A stretch of 64,000 bases of DNA, taken from the NCBI RefSeq assembly GCF_035917415.1, contig NZ_CP109073.1:1719001-1783000 (forward strand), given 5' to 3'. Every line of letters begins with the position of its first letter. Position 1 is the first letter of the stretch. Below, in pieces: positions 7,984 through 16,871 of the stretch. The DNA is from Streptomyces sp. NBC_01803 (GTDB taxonomy: Bacteria; Actinomycetota; Actinomycetes; Streptomycetales; Streptomycetaceae). A program made the translations under genes and the position numbers. The notes under the pieces are model-generated. The model saw only the letters and a program-made list of their open reading frames with translations, did not search any database and was not told the origin of the DNA.

Positions 7984-9468
7984 TCAACCCCCGTGGCGGG
8001 TCAGGGCCGCGTCCACGCGGCTCAGCGTCCGGTCGCGGCCCAGCACCTCCAGGGACTCGAAGAGCGGGAGCCCCACCGTCCGCCCGGTCACCGCGACGCG
8101 GACCGGGGCCTGGGCCTTGCCCAGCTTCAGGCCGTGCTCCTCGCCGGCCGCGAGAACGGCCGCCTTGAGCTCCTCGGCGGTCCACTCGGGCACCGCCGCC
8201 AGCCGCGCGCGGGCCGTGCCGAGCACGGCCTCGGCGCCGGGCTTCATGGCCTTGGCCCAGGACTGCTCGTCGAAGACCGGCTCGTCCAGGAAGAGGAAGT
8301 CGACGTTGTCGGTGATGTCCGCCAGGACCGTCACCCGGGTCTGGGCGAGCGGCGCCAGGGCGGCGAACGCGGCCGGGTCGTACGCCTCCGGCTTCCACGG
8401 CGCGTGCGGCGCCCGCAACCACGGCTCACACGCGGCGGTGAACTCCTCGACCGACAGGTGCTCGCGGATGTGGGTGGCGTTGATCGCCTCGCACTTCTTC
8501 AGGTCGAAGCGCGCCGGGTTGGCGTTCACCGCGCCGATGTCGAAGGCCGCGACCATCTCGTCCAGCGTGAAGATGTCCCGGTCCTCGGCCAGCGACCAGC
8601 CCAGCAGGGCCAGGTAGTTGAGGAGTCCGGACGGCAGGAAGCCGCGGTCCCGGTAGAGATTGAGCGAAGCCTGCGGGTCGCGCTTGGACAGCTTCTTGTT
8701 GCCCTCGCCCATGACATACGGCAGATGCCCGAACGCGGGGATCGTGCCCTCGCCCACGCCGATGTCCGCCAGCGCCCGGTACAGCGCGATCTGGCGGGGC
8801 GTGGAGGAGAGCAGGTCCTCGCCGCGCAGCACGTGGGTGATGCCCATCAGCGCGTCGTCCACGGGGTTGACCAGCGTGTACAACGGCGCGCCGTTGGCCC
8901 GGACGATGCCGTAGTCCGGGACGTTCTCCGGGGTGAACGTGAGGCTGCCGCGCACCAGGTCGGTGAAGGTGATCGGCTCGTCCGGCATCCGGAAGCGGAC
9001 GATCGACGGCCGCCCCTCCGCCTCGTAGGCGGCGGTCACCTCCGGGGACAGCGCGCGGCACCTCCCGTCGTAGCCCGAGGGCTTCCCGGCAGCGCGCGCG
9101 GCCTCCCGGCGCTCCTCCAGCTCCTGGGCCGTGCAGTAGCAGCGGTAGGCGTGGCCCGCCGCCAGCAGCCGGGCGGCGACGTCCGCGTAGATGTCCATGC
9201 GCCGCGACTGCCGGTACGGAGCGTGCGGACCGCCGATCTCGGGGCCCTCGTCCCAGTCCAGGCCGAGCCAGCGCATCGCGTCGAGCAGCGCCGCGTAGGA
9301 CTCCTCGGAGTCGCGGGCGGCGTCGGTGTCCTCGATGCGGAAGACCAGGGTGCCGCCGTGGTGGCGCGCGAACGCCCAGTTGAACAGGGCGGTGCGGACC
9401 AGACCCACATGGGGGTTGCCGGTCGGGGACGGGCAGAAACGGACGCGGACGGGGGATGGGCTAGTCAC
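7984..9468 (-). CDS. gltX: Glutamyl-tRNA synthetase
   Basis: Class I aminoacyl-tRNA synthetase of 494 residues. The HIGH-type motif is [10 protein letters not shown] (residues 13-22) and the KMSKS-type loop is KLSKR near residue 259. FRIEDTD and HVLRGEDLL are also present. With gatCAB in the same window and no glutaminyl-tRNA synthetase seen, it is probably the non-discriminating form that also charges tRNA-Gln with glutamate. The GTG start at 9468 overlaps the last eight bases of the FAH-family gene upstream. Downstream lie the tRNA-Gln and tRNA-Glu genes, its own substrates. Confidence 0.96.
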   Translation of the reverse strand: MTSPSPVRVRFCPSPTGNPHVGLVRTALFNWAFARHHGGTLVFRIEDTDAARDSEESYAALLDAMRWLGLDWDEGPEIGGPHAPYRQSRRMDIYADVAARLLAAGHAYRCYCTAQELEERREAARAAGKPSGYDGRCRALSPEVTAAYEAEGRPSIVRFRMPDEPITFTDLVRGSLTFTPENVPDYGIVRANGAPLYTLVNPVDDALMGITHVLRGEDLLSSTPRQIALYRALADIGVGEGTIPAFGHLPYVMGEGNKKLSKRDPQASLNLYRDRGFLPSGLLNYLALLGWSLAEDRDIFTLDEMVAAFDIGAVNANPARFDLKKCEAINATHIREHLSVEEFTAACEPWLRAPHAPWKPEAYDPAAFAALAPLAQTRVTVLADITDNVDFLFLDEPVFDEQSWAKAMKPGAEAVLGTARARLAAVPEWTAEELKAAVLAAGEEHGLKLGKAQAPVRVAVTGRTVGLPLFESLEVLGRDRTLSRVDAALTRHGG

Positions 9469-10243
9469 GCTTGACGACCTTGTTGGTGAGAGTGCCGATG
9501 CCTTCGATGGTGACGGCGACCTCGTCGCCGACGCGGAGCGGTCCGACGCCCGCCGGGGTGCCGGTGAGGATGACGTCCTGGGGCAGCAGCGTCATGGACT
9601 CGGTGATGTGCACGATGAGGTCCTCCACCGCGCGCGCCATCTCACTGGTGCGGCCGAGCTGGCGCTGCTCACCGTTGACGGTGCACATCACGGCCAGGTC
9701 GGACGGGTCGAGGTCGGTCTCGATCCACGGGCCGAGCGGGCAGGCGGTGTCGAAGCCCTTGGCCCTGGCCCACTGGCTCTCGCGCTGCTGGACATCGCGC
9801 GCGGTGACGTCGTTGGCGCAGGTGTAGCCGAGGATGACCTCGCGGGCCCGCGAGCGGGGCACATCCCGGCACATGCGGCCGATCACCACGGCCAGCTCGG
9901 CCTCGTGGTGCACCTCGGAGGAGAAGGCTGGGTACGCGATCGCGTCGCCGTGGCCGATCACCGAGGTGGAGGGCTTGAAGAAGGTGATCGGGATGTCCGG
10001 GACGGTGTTCCCCAGCTCCCGCGCGTGCTCGGCGTAGTTGCGGCCGACGGCGACGATCTTGCTGGGCAGCACGGGCGGCAGCAGCCTGACCTTGCTCAGC
10101 GGCACCCGGCGGCCGGAGCGCTCGAACGCGGCGAAGGGATGGCCTTTGATGATGTCCAGCACGAGCTCTCCGCCCGCTTCGGGATCCGCTTCGACCACGC
10201 CGAATCCGACGGTCCCGTCAATGGAAAATCTGGCGATGCGCAC
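9461..10243 (-). CDS. Fumarylacetoacetate hydrolase family protein
   Basis: A 260-residue FAH-domain enzyme. The metal-binding acidic residues are in [12 protein letters not shown]. The catalytic core continues with [15 protein letters not shown], then [12 protein letters not shown] and [11 protein letters not shown]. Family members cleave or decarboxylate 2-oxo acids with Mg2+; the substrate here cannot be told from sequence. The GTG at 10243 has no ribosome site but is preceded at seven bases by TAGGCT, a good -10 box, so the message is probably leaderless. It is transcribed with gltX, overlapping it by eight bases. Confidence 0.88.
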   Translation of the reverse strand: MRIARFSIDGTVGFGVVEADPEAGGELVLDIIKGHPFAAFERSGRRVPLSKVRLLPPVLPSKIVAVGRNYAEHARELGNTVPDIPITFFKPSTSVIGHGDAIAYPAFSSEVHHEAELAVVIGRMCRDVPRSRAREVILGYTCANDVTARDVQQRESQWARAKGFDTACPLGPWIETDLDPSDLAVMCTVNGEQRQLGRTSEMARAVEDLIVHITESMTLLPQDVILTGTPAGVGPLRVGDEVAVTIEGIGTLTNKVVKRD

Positions 10244-10272
10244 GGGGCCAAGCCTAGGCCAATCGGTCACGC

Positions 10273-10296
10273 CCTCCCGGACCCCGGTCCGGGAGG
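10273..10296. terminator. Hairpin between conservon 1 and the FAH gene
   Basis: Perfect inverted repeat CCTCCCGGACC (10273-10283) and GGTCCGGGAGG (10286-10296), 19 bases past the cvnD1 stop. It likely ends the conservon 1 transcript and insulates the FAH promoter. Confidence 0.65.
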
Positions 10297-10314
10297 CGGG
10301 CAGCGGCGGCGGTG

Positions 10315-10908
10315 TCAGCGCAGGCGGGCCATCAGCGCGTGTTCGACGAGGGTGATCAGTGTGCTCTTCGCCTCCGAGCGGTGGCGCGCGTCGGTGGTGA
10401 TGATCGGGGCGTCCGGGCCGATCTGGAGCGCTTCGCGGACCTCTTCCGGGGAATACGGCTGGTGGCCCTCGAAACCGTTGAGGGCGATCACGAAGGGCAG
10501 CCCGCTGTTCTCGAAGTAGTCCACCGCCGGGAAACAGTCCGCCAGCCGGCGGGTGTCGACCAGCACGACCGCGCCGATCGCGCCGCGCACCAGGTCGTCC
10601 CACATGAACCAGAACCGGTCCTGCCCGGGCGTACCGAACAGATACAGGATCAAGTCCTGGTCCAGCGTGATCCGCCCGAAGTCCATCGCCACCGTCGTGG
10701 TGGTCTTCCCCGCGGTATGCGTCAGGTCGTCGATCCCCGCCGACGCCGACGTCATGACCGCCTCCGTCCGCAACGGGTTGATCTCGGACACCGACCCCAC
10801 GAACGTCGTCTTCCCCACACCGAACCCACCCGCGATCACGATCTTCGCGGACGTGGTGGAACGGGACGGCGCGGATAGACCGCCGTCCTTAGAGCTTGCG
10901 AAGTCCAC
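10315..10908 (-). CDS. cvnD: Conservon 1 D component: Ras-like GTPase
   Basis: A 197-residue small GTPase, the last gene of a cvnABCD conservon. The P-loop is GGFGVGKTTF (27-36, Lys33). The switch region carries LFGTPGQDRFWF in place of DxxG, and NGFEG stands in for NKxD. CvnD proteins are thought to act at the membrane with CvnA-C in a receptor-like module. The GTG at 10908 lies inside the end of cvnC1 (20-bp overlap). From residue 18 on it differs from the conservon 2 copy at only four positions (Ala/Val, Thr/Ile, Met/Leu, Arg/His near the C-terminus), while the first 17 residues differ freely. Confidence 0.93.
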   Translation of the reverse strand: MDFASSKDGGLSAPSRSTTSAKIVIAGGFGVGKTTFVGSVSEINPLRTEAVMTSASAGIDDLTHTAGKTTTTVAMDFGRITLDQDLILYLFGTPGQDRFWFMWDDLVRGAIGAVVLVDTRRLADCFPAVDYFENSGLPFVIALNGFEGHQPYSPEEVREALQIGPDAPIITTDARHRSEAKSTLITLVEHALMARLR

Positions 10909-11530
10909 TGAGCACCCTTTCGAGCAGAGTCACGTCTGGCTGGCCACCCGGCTCGGCGTCATGACCCGGCTGGTGAATGGCGACAAGTCCCGCCTCCGCG
11001 AGATCGGCCACCAGAATCCGCGCGACCCCGAGCGGCATGCTCAGCAGCGCGGACACCTCGGCGACGGACTTGACCTCGTAGCAGAGCTGGCAGATCCGCT
11101 GGTGCTCCGGAAGCTGTCCGTGCAGTTGGACGGGGTCGGCGGTGGTGCTCACCAGCGCCTCGATCGCCAACTGGTACCGCGGCCTGGTCCGGCCACCGGT
11201 CATCGCGTACGGACGCACCAGAGGCTGCGGTGCCTCGCCCTCACCCGGTCGCCGTGGGGGAACGTCGGCGGAGCGCTGCTGCCGCGGGTACCCGCCTCCC
11301 GGCGTGGGGGCGCCTCCCGGCGGGCGGGCGGCGCCCGGCGCGGGGGGGGCGGCCGAGGCGCGCCGCACCTCGGGACCCTGCTGGCCGGCGTGCGGCTGGG
11401 CCGACGTGCTGCCGTCGTACGTACGCCACTTGCTTCCGCCGCTCGGTGCCGAGGGGAAGTTGAACCGCCCGCCGCCGTTCGACTGCGCCGGGTACTCATT
11501 GCCGTATGGTCCGCCTTGGGGCGTTGCCAC
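10889..11530 (-). CDS. cvnC: Conservon 1 C component: DUF742 protein with long Pro/Gly-rich N-terminus
   Basis: A 213-residue DUF742 protein. The N-terminal part (about 1-105) is low-complexity and rich in Pro, Gly, Ala and Arg. The C-terminal part is the DUF742 winged helix: LVRPYAMTGGRTRPRYQLAI, then ICQLCYEVKSVAEVSALL and VARILVADLAEAGLV. The GTG at 11530 has GGAGGAGG six bases upstream and is clearly preferred over starts further up. Known CvnC proteins bind CvnA, B and D. The DUF742 half matches conservon 2 almost exactly, but the N-terminal extension is unique to this copy. Confidence 0.9.
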   Translation of the reverse strand: MATPQGGPYGNEYPAQSNGGGRFNFPSAPSGGSKWRTYDGSTSAQPHAGQQGPEVRRASAAPPAPGAARPPGGAPTPGGGYPRQQRSADVPPRRPGEGEAPQPLVRPYAMTGGRTRPRYQLAIEALVSTTADPVQLHGQLPEHQRICQLCYEVKSVAEVSALLSMPLGVARILVADLAEAGLVAIHQPGHDAEPGGQPDVTLLERVLSGLRKL

Positions 11531-11633
11531 AGTTCCTCCTCCGACTCCCACTGCCGATCGCGGATGCCGCGTTCGCCGCTTGGCCATGTCCCGCACTTTA
11601 AGGTGCGGGACCCCAATCCGCACAAGTCATCTG

Positions 11634-12056
11634 CTAGTTGAGCAAGCTCCCTTGGAGCTCCGCGCGGAGGTCGGGCGTCAGGACGGTGCCCGCCCGGTCC
11701 ACCAACAGCGCCATCTCATAACCCACCAGGCCGATATCGGCCTCCGGATGCGCCAGCACCGCCAACGACGAACCATCCGAGATCGACATGATGAAAAGGA
11801 ACCCCCGCTCCATCTCCACCACCGTCTGATTCACCGCACCACCCTCGAAGATCCGCGACGCACCAGCCGTCAACGACGTCAAACCCGACGCCACCGCCGC
11901 CAACTGATCCGCACGATCCCGCGGAAACCCCTCGGACAACGCCAGAAGAAGACCATCAGCGGACACCACCACCGTGTGCGACACCCCCGGGGTGTTCTCC
12001 ACAAAACTGGTGATCAACCAGTTCAGGTTCTGCGCCGCCTGGCTCATCGGGCTCAC
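11634..12056 (-). CDS. cvnB: Conservon 1 B component: roadblock/LC7 domain protein
   Basis: A 140-residue roadblock/LC7 protein, a family that regulates small GTPases; here it probably works with CvnD. It includes NLNWLITSFVENTPGVSHTVVVSADGLLLALSEG and a C-terminal ALLVDRAG. The GTG at 12056 is chosen because AGGAG lies seven bases upstream; an ATG at 12047 would be too far. The start is one base from the cvnA1 stop, so translation is probably coupled. The protein is identical to the conservon 2 copy. Confidence 0.92.
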   Translation of the reverse strand: MSPMSQAAQNLNWLITSFVENTPGVSHTVVVSADGLLLALSEGFPRDRADQLAAVASGLTSLTAGASRIFEGGAVNQTVVEMERGFLFIMSISDGSSLAVLAHPEADIGLVGYEMALLVDRAGTVLTPDLRAELQGSLLN

Positions 12057-12057
12057 A

Positions 12058-15000
12058 CTAACGCTCCTGATCATAGGTCTGTCCGGGGCCGTGGCCCCGT
12101 TCGTCGTTCCGCTCGCCACGGCTCGTGACCGCGCCGCGGCCCTGCTGTACTCCACGGCGCAGGCTGGTGAGCCGACCGCGGACGTCGTTGGGGTCCCGGG
12201 AGACCTGGGGCCCGCCGGAGTCGGATAGTTCGGGTGTGGTGTGTTCGGTGAGATTGGCCCGGGGCACCCGCCGGGGAAGGCCCGAGGCCGTCGTGCCGAC
12301 CGTCTGCTCCTCCCGGCGCGGTCCACGGCTCTCCCACCGCGCCATCCCTGGCAGTTGCGGAGCCCGGGACTCCTCCCGCGGTCGCTCCGCCGGATCCTCC
12401 TCGGAGTGCTGCGACTGTCGTTCCCGGCGGGGCAGTCCCGCGCTGGTCCTCGTGCGGAACTCGGCCGCGACGGGGTCTGGTCCACCGAAGCCTACGCGCT
12501 GCGGGCCGCCGGCGGGACTCCCGTGCGGCGATTGCGTCGACGGCCGCGCGGGCGACTGCGCCGGTGGCCCGGCGGGCGACTGCGCCGGTGGCCCGGCGGG
12601 CGACTGCGCCGACGGGCGGACCGGGGGGCGCAGGGACTGCCGGGCCGGGGACAGGGGCGCCGCCGGCGCGACGGGCCGGGTGTGCTCCGGCGGCTCGGCG
12701 ACGGACGGCGGGAACGAGCCAAACCCGGGGCGGGCGGGCACCGGCGGCTCCGGCGCGGGCGGCTCGTACCCGAGGTCGGGGGCGGCGGGCTCGGGGGCGA
12801 CCCGGCCCGGCCGCGGCTCGATGGCCGACCGGTGCTCCCCGGCCAGCGGCGAACGGCCCACCGGGTCGAGCCGCATGGTGTCCCCGGCCGCGTACCGGTT
12901 GTCGTCGAAGCCGAGGTCGGCGGCCGACGAGGACGGTATCCGGCCCTCCCCCAGCGCGGCGTGCGGCTGCGCGGGAACGATCCGCGAGACGGTGAAGTCC
13001 TCCTCCGGCGGCTGGGGGCGCCCCCGGCCGGGCAGCGTGATGCCCTCCGGCAGCATGACCAGGCACGTGGTGCCCGACTGCTCGCCCGAGGGCCGCAGCT
13101 GCACCCTGATGTTGTGGCGCTCGGCGAGGCGGCCGACCACGTAGAGCCCCATCCGGCGGGACACGGAGGCGTCGATGGCGGGGGGTTCGGCCAGCCGCTT
13201 GTTGATCTCGGCGAAGTCCTCCTGCGTGAGGCCGATGCCCTTGTCGTGGATCTCGATCATGATCCGGCCGTCCGGCAGGCGGGTGGCGGTGACGCGGACC
13301 TTGGTCTGCGGCGAGGAGAACGTGGTGGCGTTCTCCAGCAGCTCGGCGAGCAGGTGCACCAGGTCGTTGACGACCGAGCCGTGCACGTCGCGCTCGGGGA
13401 CGCCGGACAGCTCGATCCGGGCATACGCCTCCACCTCCGAGGCGGAGGCGCGCATCACGTCGACGAGCGCGGCCGGCTGGTTCCACCGGTGCTTGGGCTC
13501 CTCACCCGCGAGGACCAGCAGGTTCTCGCTGTTGCGGCGCATGCGGGTGGCGAGGTGGTCCAGCTTGAAGAGGTGTTCGAGCTGCTCGGGGTCGGCCTCG
13601 TGGCTCTCCAGCTCGCTGATGAGCGCGATCTGCCGTTCGATGAGGCCCTGGTTCCGGCTGGAGAGGTTGGTGAAGATCGCGCTGACGTTGCCCCGCAGCA
13701 GCGCCTGCTCGGCGGCCAGCCGCACGGCCTCCTGGTGCACCTGGTCGAAGGCGCGCGCGACCTCGCCGAGCTCGTCCTGGCTGGTGATGGCGATGGGGGC
13801 GACGCGGGTGTCGACGTCGCCCGGGTTGGCCCGGGAGAGCTGGTAGACCAGGGCGGGCAGCCGCTGCTCGGCGACCTCGAAGGCGGCGGCGCGCAACCGG
13901 CGCATGTTGCGGCTCATCGAGCGGGCCATCAGCGCGGCGATCGCGAAGCCGAGGATCAGGGCGGCCAGCACCACCACGGAGTTGACCAGCATGTCGCGGC
14001 GGGCGGCCGAGGCGATGTCCTGCGCCTCCAGCACCGCGGAGTTCACCAGCTCGCGCTCGGCGGTGCGGTACGCGTCGAACTCGGCGGTCGAGGTCCGGTA
14101 CCACGACTCCCAGGTGATGTCGTGATCCTCCGCGAGGTTCTCGGGGGTGGCCCCCTCCGCGCCGATGGCCCGGACCATCGCGTCCTTCTCGTCGGACTGC
14201 GACTGCGCCACCTCGCTCATCCGCCGCAGGTCGTCGGGGTCGCCGGCCGCGAAGTACTCGGCCTGGGCGATGCGCTCCAGGTAGGCGTACGAGGAGAACG
14301 CGGTCCGCATGGCCTCGCGCGTCGCATTGTCCTCGGCGGGGTCGACCAGCATGTGCGTGCCGATGGAACGCTGCAGCGAACTGGCGGCCTTCGCCAGGGA
14401 GATGGCGTACACGGTCCGACCGTAGGAGGTGACGTTGCCCGTGCCGAGACCGAGCTCGTTGGCGAGCGACATCAGCGGGTGCTGGACATCGACGTACCAC
14501 TGCTCGGTCTCGACGCCCGGCAGCTCGTCGGTGTAAGCCTGCTCGCGCAGCGGCTGGAGGTCGGCCTCCTGCTCGGCGACGACGGCGAGCCGGCGGTCAA
14601 GGCTGTCGGTCCGCGGGGTCTCCGCCACCTGTGCGTGGAACTCCGCGCGCGCCTGGTCGGTGATCCGGCGGGCGTCCTCGATGACGAGGCTGTCCCGTTC
14701 CCCGGTGAGCAACGGCTCGGCGGTGACGTCGCGTTCGTCGATCAGGGCGTGGCCGTAGGCCGCCGCGGCGCGCACCAGCTCGGCGGTCGCCTCCGCGTCG
14801 TCGGCCTCCTGCCAGCGGTCGTAGGAGTCGTACACCCGGAAGCCGCCGAGCGCGAGGGAGACGAGAACCGGGATGAGCAGGATGGCGTAGAGCTTCGTCG
14901 CCACCCGCCAGTTGCGGGGCGCCATTCTTGAGCCGGGGGGCTCTGGCACCGGGTCCGGGTCGAGCTCGGCCTCGATCGGCCGCCGGGCCACCGACGGCGG

Positions 15001-15078
15001 GGTGAAGTTGCCCCGCCCGGCCGTCCGGGGGGTCGCGGACCCTCCGGGGTTCGCGGGAGTCGCGCTGCTGCGCCTCAC
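12058..15078 (-). CDS. cvnA: Conservon 1 A component: nitrate/nitrite-sensing-type membrane histidine kinase-like protein
   Basis: A 1006-residue sensor. A transmembrane helix near residue 63 (YAILLIPVLVSLALGG) is followed by an extracytoplasmic helical sensor of the NIT type, a second helix near residue 360 (VVVLAALILGFAIAALM), a HAMP region, and a HATPase domain. The ATPase N-box is HLLAELLENATTFS near residue 580 and the G1 box DKGIGL near residue 612. The last 300 or so residues are Pro/Arg-rich and likely disordered, with three AQSPAGPP repeats. The GTG at 15078 has GAGAGGTGAG upstream. CvnA proteins sense an unknown signal and may pass it to CvnB-D. Confidence 0.92.
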   Translation of the reverse strand: MRRSSATPANPGGSATPRTAGRGNFTPPSVARRPIEAELDPDPVPEPPGSRMAPRNWRVATKLYAILLIPVLVSLALGGFRVYDSYDRWQEADDAEATAELVRAAAAYGHALIDERDVTAEPLLTGERDSLVIEDARRITDQARAEFHAQVAETPRTDSLDRRLAVVAEQEADLQPLREQAYTDELPGVETEQWYVDVQHPLMSLANELGLGTGNVTSYGRTVYAISLAKAASSLQRSIGTHMLVDPAEDNATREAMRTAFSSYAYLERIAQAEYFAAGDPDDLRRMSEVAQSQSDEKDAMVRAIGAEGATPENLAEDHDITWESWYRTSTAEFDAYRTAERELVNSAVLEAQDIASAARRDMLVNSVVVLAALILGFAIAALMARSMSRNMRRLRAAAFEVAEQRLPALVYQLSRANPGDVDTRVAPIAITSQDELGEVARAFDQVHQEAVRLAAEQALLRGNVSAIFTNLSSRNQGLIERQIALISELESHEADPEQLEHLFKLDHLATRMRRNSENLLVLAGEEPKHRWNQPAALVDVMRASASEVEAYARIELSGVPERDVHGSVVNDLVHLLAELLENATTFSSPQTKVRVTATRLPDGRIMIEIHDKGIGLTQEDFAEINKRLAEPPAIDASVSRRMGLYVVGRLAERHNIRVQLRPSGEQSGTTCLVMLPEGITLPGRGRPQPPEEDFTVSRIVPAQPHAALGEGRIPSSSAADLGFDDNRYAAGDTMRLDPVGRSPLAGEHRSAIEPRPGRVAPEPAAPDLGYEPPAPEPPVPARPGFGSFPPSVAEPPEHTRPVAPAAPLSPARQSLRPPVRPSAQSPAGPPAQSPAGPPAQSPARPSTQSPHGSPAGGPQRVGFGGPDPVAAEFRTRTSAGLPRRERQSQHSEEDPAERPREESRAPQLPGMARWESRGPRREEQTVGTTASGLPRRVPRANLTEHTTPELSDSGGPQVSRDPNDVRGRLTSLRRGVQQGRGAVTSRGERNDERGHGPGQTYDQER
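12551..12611 (-). repeat. 24-bp tandem repeat inside cvnA1
   Basis: Two full copies and one partial copy, starting at 12551, 12575 and 12599. The unit begins GGCGACTGCGCCGG and encodes eight residues (AQSPAGPP) in the disordered tail of CvnA1. The copies are almost identical at DNA level, which suggests recent slippage. Confidence 0.8.
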
Positions 15079-15140
15079 TCGGCTCTCACCTCTCGGCATC
15101 GGCACACCGTCGCCCATGGCTGTCACGACTGCGGAGTTGT

Positions 15141-15191
15141 GTGGATTCCAGCACGTGACCAGGGGAGTTTCCAATCCCCCGAACCGTCCTG
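15141..15191 (-). promoter_or_regulatory. Conserved upstream element of cvnA1
   Basis: Read on the minus strand this stretch runs from GGACGGTTCGGG to GTGCTGGAATCCAC and closely matches the region upstream of cvnA2 (20581-20631). The rest of the two upstream regions shows little similarity. It starts 63 bases before the cvnA1 GTG and probably holds the conservon promoter or a shared activator site. I cannot assign -35 and -10 boxes with confidence. The remaining bases 15192-15383 show nothing I can name. Confidence 0.5.
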
Positions 15192-15383
15192 TTTCCAGCC
15201 AACTACCACCGCGCCGAATCGGGCATTAGAGTCAAGAGCCGCAAATGGCCCGCTTTTTGTAAGCGGAGAGATACCCGACGCTCGCGGCACGTGCAGAAAA
15301 GGTGAGGGGCCCCGCGTCGAATTGTTACGAATATCGACAGAGGACGTGTTCAAGAACACAGACCTGGCGCAGCGTGCGTGCCC

Positions 15384-15977
15384 TCAGTGCAACCGTGCGA
15401 GCAGTGCGTGTTCGACGAGGGTGATCAGTGTGCTCTTCGCCTCCGAGCGGTGGCGCGCGTCGGTGATGATGATCGGGACATCCGGGCCGATCTGGAGCGC
15501 TTCGCGGACCTCTTCCGGGGAATACGGCTGGTGGCCCTCGAAACCGTTGAGGGCGATCACGAAGGGCAGCCCGCTGTTCTCGAAGTAGTCCACCGCCGGG
15601 AAACAGTCCGCCAGCCGGCGGGTGTCGACCAGCACGACCGCGCCGATCGCGCCGCGCACCAGGTCGTCCCACATGAACCAGAACCGGTCCTGCCCGGGCG
15701 TACCGAACAGATACAGGATCAAGTCCTGGTCCAGCGTGATCCGCCCGAAGTCCATCGCCACCGTCGTGGTGGTCTTCCCCGCGGTATGCGTCAGGTCGTC
15801 GATCCCCGCCGACGCCGACGTCATGACCGCCTCCGTCCGCAACGGGTTGATCTCGGACACCGACCCCACGAACGTCGTCTTCCCCACACCGAACCCACCC
15901 GCGATCACGATCTTCGCGGACGTGGTCGACTGGGATGGAGCCGGACGGCCCGCGGCGCTAGAGCTTGCGAAGTCCAC
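15384..15977 (-). CDS. cvnD: Conservon 2 D component: Ras-like GTPase
   Basis: A 197-residue GTPase almost identical to the conservon 1 copy, with the same P-loop GGFGVGKTTF and the same FGTPGQDRF and NGFEG motifs. Differences are confined to the first 17 residues and four near the C-terminus (Val, Ile, Leu, His here). The GTG at 15977 overlaps the end of cvnC2 by 20 bp, just as in conservon 1. It probably works with the membrane protein CvnA2. The near-identity raises the question of whether the two modules share or exchange their D subunits. Confidence 0.93.
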   Translation of the reverse strand: MDFASSSAAGRPAPSQSTTSAKIVIAGGFGVGKTTFVGSVSEINPLRTEAVMTSASAGIDDLTHTAGKTTTTVAMDFGRITLDQDLILYLFGTPGQDRFWFMWDDLVRGAIGAVVLVDTRRLADCFPAVDYFENSGLPFVIALNGFEGHQPYSPEEVREALQIGPDVPIIITDARHRSEAKSTLITLVEHALLARLH

Positions 15978-16371
15978 TGAGCACCCTTTCGAGCAGAGTC
16001 ACGTCTGGCTGGCCACCCGGCTCGGCGTCATGACCCGGCTGGTGAATGGCGACAAGTCCCGCCTCCGCGAGATCGGCCACCAGAATCCGCGCGACCCCGA
16101 GCGGCATGCTCAGCAGCGCGGACACCTCGGCGACGGACTTCACTTCGAGGCAGAGCTGGCAGATCCGCTGATGCTCCGGCAACAATCCCTGGAGCTGCAC
16201 CGGTTCGGCGGTGGTGCTCACCAGCGCCTCGATCGCCAACTGGTACCGCGGCCTGGTCCGGCCACCGGTCATCGCATAGGGACGCACCAGAGGCTGGTCG
16301 CCATCATCGTCGAAGGAACCGTAATGATGCGGAACACCGTACGAGCCCTGCGAAGGTGGCGGGGTGATCAT
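15958..16371 (-). CDS. cvnC: Conservon 2 C component: short DUF742 protein
   Basis: A 137-residue DUF742 protein lacking the long Pro/Gly-rich N-terminus of its conservon 1 partner. From PLVRPYAMTGGRTRPRYQ to the end the two are nearly identical; the 26 or so residues before it (ITPPPSQGSYGVPHHYGS) are unique. The ATG at 16371 has GGAGGAG three bases upstream, which is close but the only strong site. The role is as for other CvnC proteins: a cytoplasmic partner of CvnA, B and D. Confidence 0.9.
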   Translation of the reverse strand: MITPPPSQGSYGVPHHYGSFDDDGDQPLVRPYAMTGGRTRPRYQLAIEALVSTTAEPVQLQGLLPEHQRICQLCLEVKSVAEVSALLSMPLGVARILVADLAEAGLVAIHQPGHDAEPGGQPDVTLLERVLSGLRKL

Positions 16372-16438
16372 AGCTCCTCCGAGCTTGACATGAGGTCGGC
16401 GAGGCGGGCGGTGGTGCTCATGTGGGGGAAGCTGAGGG

Positions 16439-16861
16439 TCAGTTAAGCAGACTTCCTTGGAGCTCCGCGCGGAGGTCGGGCGTCAGGACGGTGCCCGCCC
16501 GGTCCACCAACAGCGCCATCTCATAACCCACCAGACCGATATCGGCCTCCGGATGCGCCAGCACCGCCAACGACGAACCATCCGAGATCGACATGATGAA
16601 AAGGAACCCCCGCTCCATCTCCACCACCGTCTGATTCACCGCACCACCCTCGAAGATCCGCGACGCACCAGCCGTCAACGACGTCAAACCCGACGCCACC
16701 GCCGCCAACTGATCCGCACGATCCCGCGGAAACCCCTCGGACAACGCCAGAAGAAGACCATCAGCGGACACCACCACCGTGTGCGACACCCCCGGGGTGT
16801 TCTCCACAAAACTGGTGATCAACCAGTTCAGGTTCTGCGCCGCCTGGCTCATCGGGCTCAC
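16439..16861 (-). CDS. cvnB: Conservon 2 B component: roadblock/LC7 domain protein
   Basis: Encodes the same 140-residue protein as cvnB of conservon 1, and the DNA is almost base-for-base the same. The few differences I see are near the 3' end and one silent change (CCTGGT/TCTGGT region). It starts at GTG 16861, ten bases after the cvnA2 stop, with GGAGCG upstream. It presumably modulates the CvnD GTPase. Because the protein is identical, either copy could serve either conservon. Confidence 0.92.
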   Translation of the reverse strand: MSPMSQAAQNLNWLITSFVENTPGVSHTVVVSADGLLLALSEGFPRDRADQLAAVASGLTSLTAGASRIFEGGAVNQTVVEMERGFLFIMSISDGSSLAVLAHPEADIGLVGYEMALLVDRAGTVLTPDLRAELQGSLLN

Positions 16862-16871
16862 ACTAACGCTC

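Noticed and set aside
12241..14931. Large plus-strand frame opposite cvnA1
   Set aside because: The minus-strand protein has membrane, HAMP and HATPase features. The opposite frame is compositionally biased only.
10315..16861. Conservon repetition considered as an assembly artefact only
   Set aside because: Flanks, CvnA and the CvnC N-termini differ clearly between copies, so two real loci are present, although local misassembly of the identical tracts cannot be fully excluded.
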